From: Allobosea vaviloviae
Lineage (GTDB): Bacteria; Pseudomonadota; Alphaproteobacteria; Rhizobiales; Beijerinckiaceae
Direction: 5' to 3'
Assembly (NCBI RefSeq): GCF_001298265.1
Contig: NZ_LGSZ01000032.1
Coordinates: 124,001-188,000, forward strand
DNA: 64,000 nt
Part shown: positions 7,865 through 16,741 of the stretch, piece after piece
Numbering within the stretch: position 1 is the first letter of the stretch
Layout: every line of letters starts with the position of its first letter
Notes under the pieces: model-generated
Database searches by the model: none
What the model saw: the letters and a program-made list of their open reading frames with translations, nothing else
Told to the model about the DNA's origin: nothing
Position numbers and translations under genes: made by a program

Positions 7865-8713
7865 TCACGACAGCCACCGCTTGCGGCGCTTGTAGCTCTT
7901 GACCTCGCGGAAGGACTTCTTGTCGCCCTCGGAGACGCCGAGATAGAACTCCTTCACGTCCTCGTTCTCGCGCAGCATGCTGGCCTCGCCATCCATCACG
8001 ATGCGGCCGGTTTCCATGATGTAGCCATAGGTCGCGTAGCGCAGGGCCATGTTGGTGTTCTGCTCGGCGACGAGGAAGGACACGCCGTCCTCGGCATTGA
8101 GCCGGCGTACGATCTCGAAGATCTCCTCGACGATCTGCGGCGCCAGCCCCATCGAGGGCTCGTCGAGCAGGATCATCTTCGGCTTCGACATCATCGCGCG
8201 CCCGACCGCGCACATCTGCTGCTCGCCGCCCGAGGTGTAGCCCGCCTGCGAGTTGCGGCGCTGTTTCAGGCGGGGGAACAGCTCGTAGATCTTCTCGAGG
8301 TCGCGCTTGATCGCGGCATTGCCGTCGCGGCGGGTGAAGGCGCCGGTCAGCAGATTCTCCTCGATCGAGAGATGGCCGAAGCAGTGCCGCCCCTCCATCA
8401 CCTGGATGCAGCCGCGCCGGACGAGTTCGTTGGGCGACATCTTGTCGACGCGCTCGCCCTCGAACACGATCGAGCCCTTGGTGACCTCGCCGCGCTCGGC
8501 CTTGAGCAGGTTCGAGATCGCCTTCAGCGTCGTCGTCTTGCCGGCCCCATTGGCGCCGAGAATCGCGACGATGCCCTTGCGCGGCACATGCAGCGACACG
8601 CCCTTCAGCACGAGGATGACGTGATCGTAGATCACCTCGATATTGTTCAGCGACAGGATGTTGTCGCTGGTGGGGGTGGTGGCGGTCGGCTGGTCGAGTG
8701 TTGTGGTGGACAT
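7865..8713 (-). CDS. livF: Branched-chain-type ABC transporter ATP-binding protein LivF
   Basis: 282 aa. Walker A GANGAGKTT, Q-loop and LivF-style VMEGRHCFGHLSIEENLLTGA, ABC signature (TSGGEQQM), Walker B MILLDEPSMGLAP, and the switch region LVAEQNTNMAL. It forms one of the two nucleotide-binding subunits of a HAAT-family importer. ATG 8713 has a strong GGAAGGAG site; upstream in-frame codons lie inside a repeat element and are not protein coding. The C-terminus (KSYKRRKRWL) is basic and longer than in classical LivF. Confidence 0.93.
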   Translation of the reverse strand: MSTTTLDQPTATTPTSDNILSLNNIEVIYDHVILVLKGVSLHVPRKGIVAILGANGAGKTTTLKAISNLLKAERGEVTKGSIVFEGERVDKMSPNELVRRGCIQVMEGRHCFGHLSIEENLLTGAFTRRDGNAAIKRDLEKIYELFPRLKQRRNSQAGYTSGGEQQMCAVGRAMMSKPKMILLDEPSMGLAPQIVEEIFEIVRRLNAEDGVSFLVAEQNTNMALRYATYGYIMETGRIVMDGEASMLRENEDVKEFYLGVSEGDKKSFREVKSYKRRKRWLS

Positions 8714-8725
8714 CTCGCGCTCCTT

Positions 8726-8855
8726 CCTTCTCCCCTCCGGGGGAGAAGGTGGCCCGGCGTCAGCCGGGTCGGATGAGGGAAGGATGGATGAGGGGAGTGC
8801 GAAACTTCCCTCATCCGTCTGCTTCGCAGACACCTTCTCCCCCGAGGGGAGAAGG
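8726..8855. repeat. Palindromic repeat filling the livF-SBP gap
   Basis: Both ends are palindromic variants of CCTTCTCCCC...GGGGAGAAGG, and the middle has CCCGGCGTCAGCCGGG and TCCCTCATCC/GGATGAGGGA pairs. It occupies almost the entire 148-base gap between two cotranscribed genes, so it may act as an mRNA stabiliser or attenuator. Confidence 0.7.
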
Positions 8856-8861
8856 GTCAGA

Positions 8862-10190
8862 TCACGAAGACTTCTCGCAGGGCTCCGTCCGCTTCGGCCA
8901 GTTGCCGGCCTTGTCGGTGTAGTCCTTGGCGTTGGCCTCGATCAGCGGCCGGACCTCGTCCTTCAGCGGCTCGAGCCAGTCGCCCTTCTTGGTCCATTTC
9001 GTGCCGTCCCACTCGGCGACATAGGCCTTGCTGTGGCCGGAATGGTCGGTGCAGGAGATCGTGGTCGGCGTGGCGAAGCCCTCCATGCCGATCTCCTTCA
9101 AACGCGCCTCGGTGATGTTGAGGCTTTCCAGGCCGCGGCGCATGTCCTCGCTGGTGATGACCTTCTTGCCGGTCAGCTTCTGCGCGTTGCGCATCGCCTC
9201 GACCACAAGCATCGAGTTGTAGACGCCGCGGTTGTAGAGGTTCTCGCCGACCTTCTCCTTGGGCGCGAGGCTCTTGCCCTTCTCCACGACGTATTTCTGG
9301 ATGTCCTGGATCACCGGGAAGTTGGTGCCTGCCGCATTCAGGTTGAGCGACTTGTAGCCCTTCGCCTCCGGCCCGCCGGCGCGCGCATCGTCATCGCCGC
9401 CGGCCCACCAGACGCCGACCAGCTTGGCGATCGGGAAGTTGTTCTTGATCGCCTCCTTGACCGCGGTCGGGTTCATCGCACCCCAGCCCTGGTTGTAGAG
9501 ATAGTCGGGCCGGTCACGCCGGATCGAGAGCCAGAGCGAGCCCTGGTTCTGCATGTCGGCGGCGGCCACCGGATAGAGCTTGACCTCGAAGCCGTATTTC
9601 TTGGCGAGGTTCTCGAGCACCGGGATCGGCTCCTTGCCGAAGGGCGCGTCGAGATGGATCAGCCCGAGCTTCCTGCCCTTGAGCTTGTCCATGCCGCCGA
9701 GCTCGGCCGCCATGTGCTTCACCATCAGCGAAGCGCCGTCCCAATAGGTGAAGGGCGGAATGAAGACCCAGGGGAAATTCGTGCCGTCGGCCGAGGCCGA
9801 GAGGCCATAGGCCATCGACAGGATCGGGATCTTGTCGATATGGGCGCGCGGGATCGCCGCCAGCGTCGCGCCGGTCGACCAGGGCGAATAGACGATGGTG
9901 TTCTTGCCCTTCGCCTGCTCGTAGCACTCGATCGACTTCTTGGTGTCGTAGCCGGTCTCGCATTCCTCATAGACGATCTTGACGCCATTCACGCCGCCGT
10001 CGCGCTCGTTGATCATGGCGATGTAGTCGCGCATGCCGTCGCCGATCGGGATGCCGGAGCCTGCGAAAGGCCCGGTGCGATAGGCGTTGTTGGCGAAATA
10101 GACTGAGTCCTGGGCGCTGGCCGGAGCCGCGAGGCCCGCAGCGAGCAGCGCGCCCAGCGCGGCACCCTTCATCAGATGGCTTGTCTTCAT
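8862..10190 (-). CDS. ABC transporter periplasmic substrate-binding protein (LivK-like)
   Basis: 442 aa. Sec signal peptide (residues 1-25, ending ASAQ), then a type I periplasmic-binding fold: DSVYFANNAYRTGPFAGSG, SPWSTGATLAAIP, LIHLDAPFGKEPIPVLE, YNQGWGAMNPTAVKEA. It would capture the substrate for the LivM/LivH channel. The ATG at 10190 has GGAGG about 8 bases upstream. It is larger than classical leucine-binding LivK and sits beside CoA ligases, so an aromatic, dicarboxylic or fatty acid is more likely than an amino acid. This is inference. Confidence 0.88.
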   Translation of the reverse strand: MKTSHLMKGAALGALLAAGLAAPASAQDSVYFANNAYRTGPFAGSGIPIGDGMRDYIAMINERDGGVNGVKIVYEECETGYDTKKSIECYEQAKGKNTIVYSPWSTGATLAAIPRAHIDKIPILSMAYGLSASADGTNFPWVFIPPFTYWDGASLMVKHMAAELGGMDKLKGRKLGLIHLDAPFGKEPIPVLENLAKKYGFEVKLYPVAAADMQNQGSLWLSIRRDRPDYLYNQGWGAMNPTAVKEAIKNNFPIAKLVGVWWAGGDDDARAGGPEAKGYKSLNLNAAGTNFPVIQDIQKYVVEKGKSLAPKEKVGENLYNRGVYNSMLVVEAMRNAQKLTGKKVITSEDMRRGLESLNITEARLKEIGMEGFATPTTISCTDHSGHSKAYVAEWDGTKWTKKGDWLEPLKDEVRPLIEANAKDYTDKAGNWPKRTEPCEKSS

Positions 10191-10298
10191 CGGTCGTCCT
10201 CCGTTCGTTTCCCTCCGGTGGTGGCGTCGAGACCCCACCGGTCTTCCTTGCGCCCGCATCCTTGAAGGCCGATGCGGGTCGTCGTCAGGTCCGGTCCC

Positions 10299-11378
10299 TC
10301 AGTAGGGGAACGGCCATGTCCGCAATTTCTGCTTGCCGATCTGCCAGAGCCGCGCCAGCCCATGCGGCTCGACGATCAGGAAGATGATGATCAGCGCCCC
10401 GACCAGCATGAAGGTGACATGCTCGGCCGTGGCACCCGACAGCGGCACGCCGAGCGCCGGCAGGCCGAACTTCATGATCGTCGGCAGGCTGGCGATGAAG
10501 GCCGCCCCGAGGAACGAGCCGATCAGCGAGCCCAGCCCCCCGATGATGACCATGAACAGGATGTTGAAGGACAGCCGGATGTTGAACACATCCGCCGCTT
10601 CGCCGCCGCCATACCAGAGGAAGATCATCATCGCCCCGGCGACGCCGGCATAGAAGGACGAGACCGCGAAGGCGAGCAGCTTGGCGTTGAGCAGCTTGAT
10701 GCCCATCAGCTCGGCGGCGATGTCCATGTCGCGCACCGCCATCCAGGAGCGGCCGATCTTGCCGTGGACGAGGTTCGAGGCGAACCAGGTCAGCACCACG
10801 ACGAGGACGAGGCAGACATAATAGCGCGTCTCAGGCGCGGCCGAGGCGCCGGTGATGGGAATGCCGAACAACAGGCGCTGCGGCACCTCGATCGCGCCCG
10901 AGGCATTGTAGTTGTACAGCCAGGGCACCCGCACGAACGCCCATTGCAGGAAGAACTGCGCGGCCAGCGTCGCGACCGCGAGATAAAAGCCCTTGATCCG
11001 CAGCGAGGGCAGCCCGAACAGCACGCCGATCGCCGCCGAGAACAGGCCGGAAACCAGGATCAGGACGATGATGTTCACGCCGGGAAAAGCTGTCGTCAGC
11101 TTGTAGGCCGCATAGGCGCCGACCCCCATGAAGGCGGCGGTGCCCAGCGAGATCAACCCGGTATAGCCGGTCAGGATGTTGAGCCCGATCGCGGCCAGCG
11201 AGAACACCAGGAACGGGATCATCACCGAGGTGATGAAGAAGTCGTTGCCGATCAAGGGTATGCCGACGAAGGCGATCGCCAGGATGACGGCGAGCCCGAT
11301 CCGGTCCTGCCGGATCGGGAACACGGCCATGTCGGCCTGATAGGTGGATTTGAACTGGCCGGCCTCGCGGTAGAACAT
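10299..11378 (-). CDS. livM: Branched-chain-type ABC transporter permease LivM
   Basis: 359 aa, about nine hydrophobic segments. The LivM signature is GLNILTGYTGLISLGTAAFMGVGAYAAY in the first third, followed by the EAA-like loop with RDMDIAAELMGIKLLNAKLLAF. It forms half of the inner-membrane channel. It follows livH by 10 bases, so they are translated from one mRNA. Confidence 0.93.
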   Translation of the reverse strand: MFYREAGQFKSTYQADMAVFPIRQDRIGLAVILAIAFVGIPLIGNDFFITSVMIPFLVFSLAAIGLNILTGYTGLISLGTAAFMGVGAYAAYKLTTAFPGVNIIVLILVSGLFSAAIGVLFGLPSLRIKGFYLAVATLAAQFFLQWAFVRVPWLYNYNASGAIEVPQRLLFGIPITGASAAPETRYYVCLVLVVVLTWFASNLVHGKIGRSWMAVRDMDIAAELMGIKLLNAKLLAFAVSSFYAGVAGAMMIFLWYGGGEAADVFNIRLSFNILFMVIIGGLGSLIGSFLGAAFIASLPTIMKFGLPALGVPLSGATAEHVTFMLVGALIIIFLIVEPHGLARLWQIGKQKLRTWPFPY

Positions 11379-11388
11379 GCTCTGGCCC

Positions 11389-12462
11389 TCAAATCCGCTC
11401 GATGATCTTGTCGCCGAACAGGCCCTGCGGCCGGAACAGCAGGAAGCCCAGCGCGATGAAATAAGCGAGCCAGCTCTCGATGCCGCCGCCGACCAGCGGC
11501 CCCCAGTAGAACTCGCCGAGCTTCTCGCCGATGCCGATGATCAGCCCGCCGATGATGGCGCCCGGGATCGAGGTGAAACCGCCCAGGATCAGAACGGGGA
11601 GCGCCTTCAGCGCCACGATCTCGAGCGCGAAGGAGACGTCGGAGCGCGCGCCCCACATGATGCCGGTGATCAGCGCGACGATGCCGGCCGTGAACCAGAC
11701 GATCACCCAGATCTGGTTCAGCGAGATGCCGACCGAGAGCGCCGCCTTGTGGCTGTCGGCGACGGCCCGCAGCGCCCGGCCAATGCGGGTATACTGGAAG
11801 AACAGCGCCAGCACCGCGATCATCACGGAGGCGATGATCGCGGCCGCGATGTCGATCTTCTGCAACGACACCAGCCCGCCGAGGATCTTCAGGTCGACCG
11901 CTCCCTTGGGCAGCCAGAGCTGGTCGGCGATCATCTGCTTGGGGTTGCCGCCGAAGACGGATTCGCCGAGCCCGATCAGGAAATAGGTGATCCCGAAGGT
12001 CGCCATGAACAGGATGATGTCGGGCTGGTTGACCAGCGGCCTTAAGACCACCCGCTCGATCGCCACCGCAAGCGCGAACATCACGCCCAGCGTCAGGATG
12101 ACGGCAAGCCAGGCCGGCACGCCCTTCTCATGCAGCCCGACCAGCGTCAGGGCCGAGAACACCACCATGATCCCCTGCGCGAAGTTGAACACGCCCGAGG
12201 CCTTGAAGATCAGCACGAAGCCGAGCGCGATCAGCGCATAGAGCACGCCGGAAACCAGCCCTTCCCACACCGTCTGGACGAGCAGGTCGGGCGCCGCGAC
12301 CATCTGGTCGAAGGGATCGATGAAGATCTTGTAGAGCGTGCCGGAGCCGTCGAGGCGAGAGCCGACGAGCGCGAAGGCGACGATGGCGGCCAGGATCAGC
12401 CCGGCCTTGACCCAGCCATTGGCGAGAAGGTTCGGCGCGGGCCGTGCGGCGACGTCGCTCAT
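11389..12462 (-). CDS. livH: Branched-chain-type ABC transporter permease LivH
   Basis: 357 aa. Typical LivH features are GLVSGVLYALIALGFVLIFKASGVFNFAQG, the AVAIERVVLRPL helix, and RALRAVADSHKAALSVGI. An N-terminal extension of about 60 residues with one extra hydrophobic segment (AGLILAAIVAFALVGS) precedes the core. It is the channel partner of LivM. A palindromic repeat separates it from livG upstream. Confidence 0.93.
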   Translation of the reverse strand: MSDVAARPAPNLLANGWVKAGLILAAIVAFALVGSRLDGSGTLYKIFIDPFDQMVAAPDLLVQTVWEGLVSGVLYALIALGFVLIFKASGVFNFAQGIMVVFSALTLVGLHEKGVPAWLAVILTLGVMFALAVAIERVVLRPLVNQPDIILFMATFGITYFLIGLGESVFGGNPKQMIADQLWLPKGAVDLKILGGLVSLQKIDIAAAIIASVMIAVLALFFQYTRIGRALRAVADSHKAALSVGISLNQIWVIVWFTAGIVALITGIMWGARSDVSFALEIVALKALPVLILGGFTSIPGAIIGGLIIGIGEKLGEFYWGPLVGGGIESWLAYFIALGFLLFRPQGLFGDKIIERI

Positions 12463-12493
12463 GGGGTCGCTCCGTTGTGCGAGGGGCGCAACC

Positions 12494-12628
12494 TGCCCCC
12501 TCCCCCCGCTTGCGGTGGGGAGGGCTGGGGTGGGGGGCAGTGCCGCTCGGCGAGACGATGACGGACGGAACTCAGGCTTTGCGGCCCCCCATCCCTAACC
12601 CTTCCCCACCGCAAGCGGGGGGAAGGGG
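12494..12628. repeat. Palindromic repeat in the livG-livH gap
   Basis: CCCCCTCCCCCCGCTTGCGG near the left end is mirrored by CCGCAAGCGGGGGGAAGGGG at the right end. Shorter C- and G-rich pairs lie inside. It fills most of the 205-base gap between livG and livH. Confidence 0.7.
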
Positions 12629-12667
12629 ACTGGCCGCGTGTCCTCGGGAACTGGATTGACTGGTTCA

Positions 12668-13483
12668 TCAATGCGCCACTCCCAGATAGGCATCGATCAC
12701 CTTCTGGTCGGCCTTCACCTCGCCGGGCGTGCCGTCGGCGATCTTGCGGCCGTATTCGAGCACGACGACGCGGTCGGAGAGGTCCATCACCACGCCCATA
12801 TCGTGCTCGATCAGAGCGATGGTGGTGCCGAACTGCTGGTTCACGTCGAGGATGAAGCGGCACATGTCCTCCTTCTCCTCGAGGTTCATGCCTGCCATCG
12901 GCTCGTCGAGCAGGAGCAGCTCCGGCTCCATTGCCAGCGCCCGGCCAAGCTCGACCCGCTTCTGCAGGCCATAGGGCAGCTTGCCAACCGGCAGCTTGCG
13001 GATGTGTTCGATCTGCAGGAAGTCGATGATGTCCTCGACGACGCGGCGGTGCTCGATCTCCTCCGTCATCGCCGGGCCGTGGCGCAGCGCCTGCCAGAAG
13101 AAGCCGCGCTTCATCTTCAGCGTGCGCCCGGTCATGATGTTGTCGAGCGTCGACATGCCCTTGAACAGGGCGACGTTCTGGAAGGTGCGGGCGATGCCGG
13201 CCGCGGCCGCGCGATGCGGCTTCATCTTGTCGCGGCGCTGGCCCTTGAAGCTGATCTGCCCTTCCTGCGGCTGGTAGAAGCCGTTGATGCAGTTGAGCAT
13301 CGAGGTCTTGCCGGCACCGTTGGGGCCGATGATGGCGCGCACCTCGCCCTTGCGGATGTCGAAGGAGACATCCGTGATCGCCTTCACCCCGCCGAAGCGC
13401 AGCGAGACGTTCTGGACCGAGAGCAGCACCTCGCTTTTTGCGCCGATCGGATCGCCTGTCACGTTCATCGCTTCCGCGTTCAT
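12668..13483 (-). CDS. livG: Branched-chain-type ABC transporter ATP-binding protein LivG
   Basis: 271 aa. Walker A GPNGAGKTS, LivG-type RTFQNVALFKGMSTLDNI, an ABC-signature position that reads LPYGLQKRVELGRAL rather than canonical LSGGQ, Walker B LLLLDEPMAGMN and the H-loop IEHDMGVV. It pairs with LivF. The start ATG overlaps the TGA of the acyl-CoA ligase gene (ATGA), showing tight coupling of ligase and transporter. Confidence 0.93.
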   Translation of the reverse strand: MNAEAMNVTGDPIGAKSEVLLSVQNVSLRFGGVKAITDVSFDIRKGEVRAIIGPNGAGKTSMLNCINGFYQPQEGQISFKGQRRDKMKPHRAAAAGIARTFQNVALFKGMSTLDNIMTGRTLKMKRGFFWQALRHGPAMTEEIEHRRVVEDIIDFLQIEHIRKLPVGKLPYGLQKRVELGRALAMEPELLLLDEPMAGMNLEEKEDMCRFILDVNQQFGTTIALIEHDMGVVMDLSDRVVVLEYGRKIADGTPGEVKADQKVIDAYLGVAH

Positions 13484-15474
13484 GCCGCAGCCCTCGCCGG
13501 AATCGGGCGCTCGGGCGCGCTGACCGGATAGGTCTTCGCATCGCGCACCTTGACGTTGGCCGAGATCACGCCCTTGCGACCGTCCTCGAAGGTCACCTCG
13601 GTCGAGATGTCGGCGGCCTGCGAGCCGTCATAGAGCGCCTCCACCAGCGGCGCGTAGCGCTCGGCGATGAAGCCGCGCCGGACCTTCTGCGTGCGCGTCA
13701 ATTCGCCGTCATCGGCATCGAGCTCCTTGTGCAGGATCAGGAACCGCTTGATCTGCGCCCCGCCCATCAGCGGCTCGGCGGCCAGCGACCGGTTCACCTC
13801 GTCGACATGGCTTGCGATCATGTCGTAGACCAGATCGTGCCCGGCGAGTTCCTGATAGGAGGCATAGACGACGTTGTTGCGCTCGGCCCAGTTGCCCACC
13901 GCCGTGAGGTCGATGTTCACCGCCACGGTGGCGAAGTCGCGACCCTGGCCGAAGGCGACGACCTCCTTGATGTTGGGATAGAATTTCAGCTTGTTCTCGA
14001 TGTATTTCGGCGGGAACAGATCGCCGCTGTTGAGCTTGCCGACATCCTTGGCCCGATCGATGATCTTGAGGTGGCCCTCCTCGTCGAAGAAGCCGGCATC
14101 GCCGGAGCGGACATAGCCGTCGGCGGTCATCGTCTCGGCTGTTTTCTCGGGGTCCTTGAAGTAGCCGCCGAAGATCGAGGGCGAGCGGTAGAGCACCTCG
14201 CCATTGTCGTCGATCCGGATCTCGACCAGCGGCGCCGGGCGCCCGACCGTGTCGGCGCGGATCTCACCATTGGGCTGCATGGTGATGTAGACGCCCGCTT
14301 CCGTCTGCCCGTAGAGCTGCTTGAGATTGACGCCGATCGAGCGGTAGAACTTGAACAATTCGGGCCCAATCGCCTCGCCGGCGGTGTAGCCGACCTTGAT
14401 CTTGGTGAGGCCGAAGCGGTTGCGCAGCGGCCCGTAGACCAGGATGTCGCCGAGCCCATAGAGCAGGCGCCCTCTGAACGGTACGCTCTCGCCGTTCAGG
14501 ATCTGCTCGCCATACTGCTTCGCCACACCCAGGAAGTAGTGGAACATCCTGCGCTTCAGCGCCCCGGCATCCTCCATCCGCACCATCGTCAGCGTCAGCA
14601 TGGTCTCGAAGACGCGCGGCGGCGCGAAGGCGTAGGTCGTGCCGACCTCGCGGCGGTCGTCGATCACGGTCTCCGGCCCTTCCGGGCAGTTGACGCAGAA
14701 GCCCGCCACGATCGCCTGCGCATAGGAGAAGACATGGTCGCCGACCCAGGCGATCGGCAGATAGGCGATGATCTCGTCGCTCTCGTTCAGCCCGTCGAAC
14801 TGGCAGCCGATCTCGGCGGCCGTGATGACGTTGGTGTGGCTGAGCATGACCCCCTTTGGCCGGCCGGTCGTGCCCGAGGTGTAGAGGATGATGCCGAGGT
14901 CGGAGCCGGTGCCGGCCTGCATCTCGCGCTCCAGCGCGGCGGCAGCCTCGGGGCTGTCGGCGAGGTCCTTGCGGCCGGCGGCGATGACCTCGTCGATCGC
15001 ATGCAGCTTGCCATGGTCGTAGTCGCGCAGACCACGCGGCTCGTCATAGAGCATATGGCGCAAATTCGGCAGCCGCTCCGCGATCGAGAGGATCTTGTCG
15101 ACCTGCTCCTGGTCCTGGACCACGGCGAAGACCGCCTCGGCATGATCGAGCACATAGGCCATCTCGTCGGCGACGCTGTCGGCATAGACAGGCACCGGCA
15201 CCGCGCCCAGCCATTGCGCCGCCGCCATCGCCCAATAGAGCCGCGGCCGGTTGTAGCCGACGATCGCGACCTTCTCGCCCCGCTTCAGCCCGAGGTTCTG
15301 CAAGCCACGCGCAAAGCCGCCGACCTGCTCGGCGACTTCAGCCCAGTTCCAGGACTGCCAGATGCCGAGGTCCTTGTGGCGGAACGCCACGCGACCGGCC
15401 CGCTCACGCGCATTGCGCAGCAGCAATTTCGGAAAGGTATCTGCCTGGCCGGCGCTTCCGCTTGCCATCGCCAT
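13480..15474 (-). CDS. Long-chain-type acyl-CoA synthetase (AMP-forming)
   Basis: 664 aa. Adenylation motif A3 is YTSGTTGRPKGVMLSH. Further motifs are YLPIAWVGDHVFSYAQ, GYTAGEAIGPELFKFYRSIG, LYGQTEAG, and the hinge RSGDAGFFDEEGHLKIIDRAKDVGK (runs given separately in the family as A8). It belongs to the large bacterial FadD15-like class and makes an acyl-CoA. ATG 15474 follows GGAG; ATG 15504 and 15468 are alternatives. It leads the liv cluster, which supports import followed by CoA trapping. Confidence 0.87.
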   Translation of the reverse strand: MAMASGSAGQADTFPKLLLRNARERAGRVAFRHKDLGIWQSWNWAEVAEQVGGFARGLQNLGLKRGEKVAIVGYNRPRLYWAMAAAQWLGAVPVPVYADSVADEMAYVLDHAEAVFAVVQDQEQVDKILSIAERLPNLRHMLYDEPRGLRDYDHGKLHAIDEVIAAGRKDLADSPEAAAALEREMQAGTGSDLGIILYTSGTTGRPKGVMLSHTNVITAAEIGCQFDGLNESDEIIAYLPIAWVGDHVFSYAQAIVAGFCVNCPEGPETVIDDRREVGTTYAFAPPRVFETMLTLTMVRMEDAGALKRRMFHYFLGVAKQYGEQILNGESVPFRGRLLYGLGDILVYGPLRNRFGLTKIKVGYTAGEAIGPELFKFYRSIGVNLKQLYGQTEAGVYITMQPNGEIRADTVGRPAPLVEIRIDDNGEVLYRSPSIFGGYFKDPEKTAETMTADGYVRSGDAGFFDEEGHLKIIDRAKDVGKLNSGDLFPPKYIENKLKFYPNIKEVVAFGQGRDFATVAVNIDLTAVGNWAERNNVVYASYQELAGHDLVYDMIASHVDEVNRSLAAEPLMGGAQIKRFLILHKELDADDGELTRTQKVRRGFIAERYAPLVEALYDGSQAADISTEVTFEDGRKGVISANVKVRDAKTYPVSAPERPIPARAAA

Positions 15475-15593
15475 CCATCTCCACCCTGAGCGGCCGGCGT
15501 ACATCGCACCGGCCCTTGTTCGGACCGTTCAGGCCCTTGTCGTTGATGCGCAGCTTGCGGCTGCCCCATGAGCTTTGCAAGGGTGGGCTTGAC

Positions 15594-15623
15594 AGACAAT
15601 TCGTCTTTCGGAGACTATTGTCT
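15594..15623. promoter_or_regulatory. Nested inverted repeat upstream of the ligase-liv operon
   Basis: Outer arms AGACAAT (15594-15600) and ATTGTCT (15617-15623) are perfect. An inner pair, GTCT (15603-15606) and AGAC (15612-15615), shares nearly the same centre. It lies about 120 bases before the ligase start and is a candidate operator. A TTGACA hexamer overlaps its left end on the plus strand. Confidence 0.5.
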
Positions 15624-15715
15624 TGCGGAGTTATGCTTGGAAGCGCGGTTGCGCGATCATGACCGCACCCTGAAGCCTCCGCAAACCCCGTTGCCATCCC
15701 TGCAGGCGCTGCCAC

Positions 15716-16444
15716 TCACCCCTCGTAGCGCGCCAGCCGCTCGACATCCAAAATCGTCACGCTGCCATGGCCGATCTCGAGCAGGCCAAGCCCGGCGAGC
15801 TTCTGCAGCCCCTGATTGGCGATCTGGCGCGACATGCCCGCGAGCAGGCCGAGCTCCTCCTGGCTGACATCGAGCGTGCGGCCCTGATCGGGATAGAGCG
15901 TCGGATTGAACAGCCAGGCGAGGTTGCGCGCCAGCCGCCCCGTCGAATCGAGCGTGCGCTCGGTTTCGGCGAGCGCGATGAACTGCGCCAGGCGCTCGTT
16001 GAACTGGTGCACGAGGAAGCGGTTGAACGCTGCCGAATGCTCGAACAGCCACAGGAAGGTGGAGCGCCGCATCAGCGCAAGCTTGGTTTCGCGAAGCGCC
16101 ACCAGCTCATAGCGACGCAGCTCGCCCTTGATGACCGTGCCCTCGCCGAACCAGGCGCCTGCGCGCATGCCGGCCAGCGTCGCGGCTTTGCCGGTCTTCG
16201 ACGTCGTCGACATCTTGACCAGGCCTTCGGCGACGCCGGTCCAGGCCTCCATCCGGTCACCGACATGGCAGATATAGGCGCCCTTGCCATAAGCCTTGAA
16301 CGAGATGCCGCGCCTGGCCTCCTCGAACTCCTCCTCGCGCAGGTCGCGTGACCATGCGGCAATAGTGCGGAGTTCGTCGGGAGCGATCACAGGCGTCTCG
16401 TCATCACGGGCAGGGCCGGGGCGGCCGAAACGAAGGGACACCAT
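15716..16444 (-). CDS. Crp/Fnr family transcriptional regulator
   Basis: 242 aa from ATG 16444 (a TTG at 16462 is also possible; neither has a clear ribosome site). An N-terminal cyclic-nucleotide-type beta-roll (ISFKAYGKGAYICHVGDRMEAWTGV, then GAWFGEGTVIKGELRRYELVAL) is followed by a dimer helix and a winged helix (VSQEELGLLAGMSRQIANQGLQKL). There is no Fnr-type N-terminal cysteine cluster. It is upstream of and codirectional with the ligase-liv cluster, so it may control it. Confidence 0.85.
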   Translation of the reverse strand: MVSLRFGRPGPARDDETPVIAPDELRTIAAWSRDLREEEFEEARRGISFKAYGKGAYICHVGDRMEAWTGVAEGLVKMSTTSKTGKAATLAGMRAGAWFGEGTVIKGELRRYELVALRETKLALMRRSTFLWLFEHSAAFNRFLVHQFNERLAQFIALAETERTLDSTGRLARNLAWLFNPTLYPDQGRTLDVSQEELGLLAGMSRQIANQGLQKLAGLGLLEIGHGSVTILDVERLARYEG

Positions 16445-16509
16445 GCCAGGCAGCTGCGGCAAGTGCGACTTTTGCCGATGTTGCTCCGAAAACGAGCGTG
16501 CGCCTTTCC

Positions 16510-16600
16510 GTCATGGTCGGGCTTGTCCCGACCATCCACGTTTTCACCGGTCGCGCGCTACGCCAAAAACGTGGATGCTCGCCACAAGGGCAAGCATGAC
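16510..16600. repeat. Dispersed palindromic repeat, copy A
   Basis: Ends are GTCATGGTCGGG and AGCATGAC. ACCATCCACGTTTT pairs with AAAACGTGGAT across the middle. The right half (ACGTGGATGCTCGCCACAAGGGC) is nearly identical to the copy at 21821-21909, so this is a true repeat family. Confidence 0.75.
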
Positions 16601-16741
16601 GGCGTCATGTCACGATGGTTTGCCGGCCATTGAATTACGCCGCGATTTGGCCCCCTTTCTGAGCGACGCAGGCAGCGATCGATGGCGTGTCGCGCCGGCT
16701 TGAGTCATCATCCGTTCACCACGCCGCATCAGCTTCGACAC

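Noticed and set aside
16613..16741. Metal or cobalamin riboswitch before the DUF1007/NicO genes
   Set aside because: The gap is short and I found no B12-box or conserved metal-riboswitch core.
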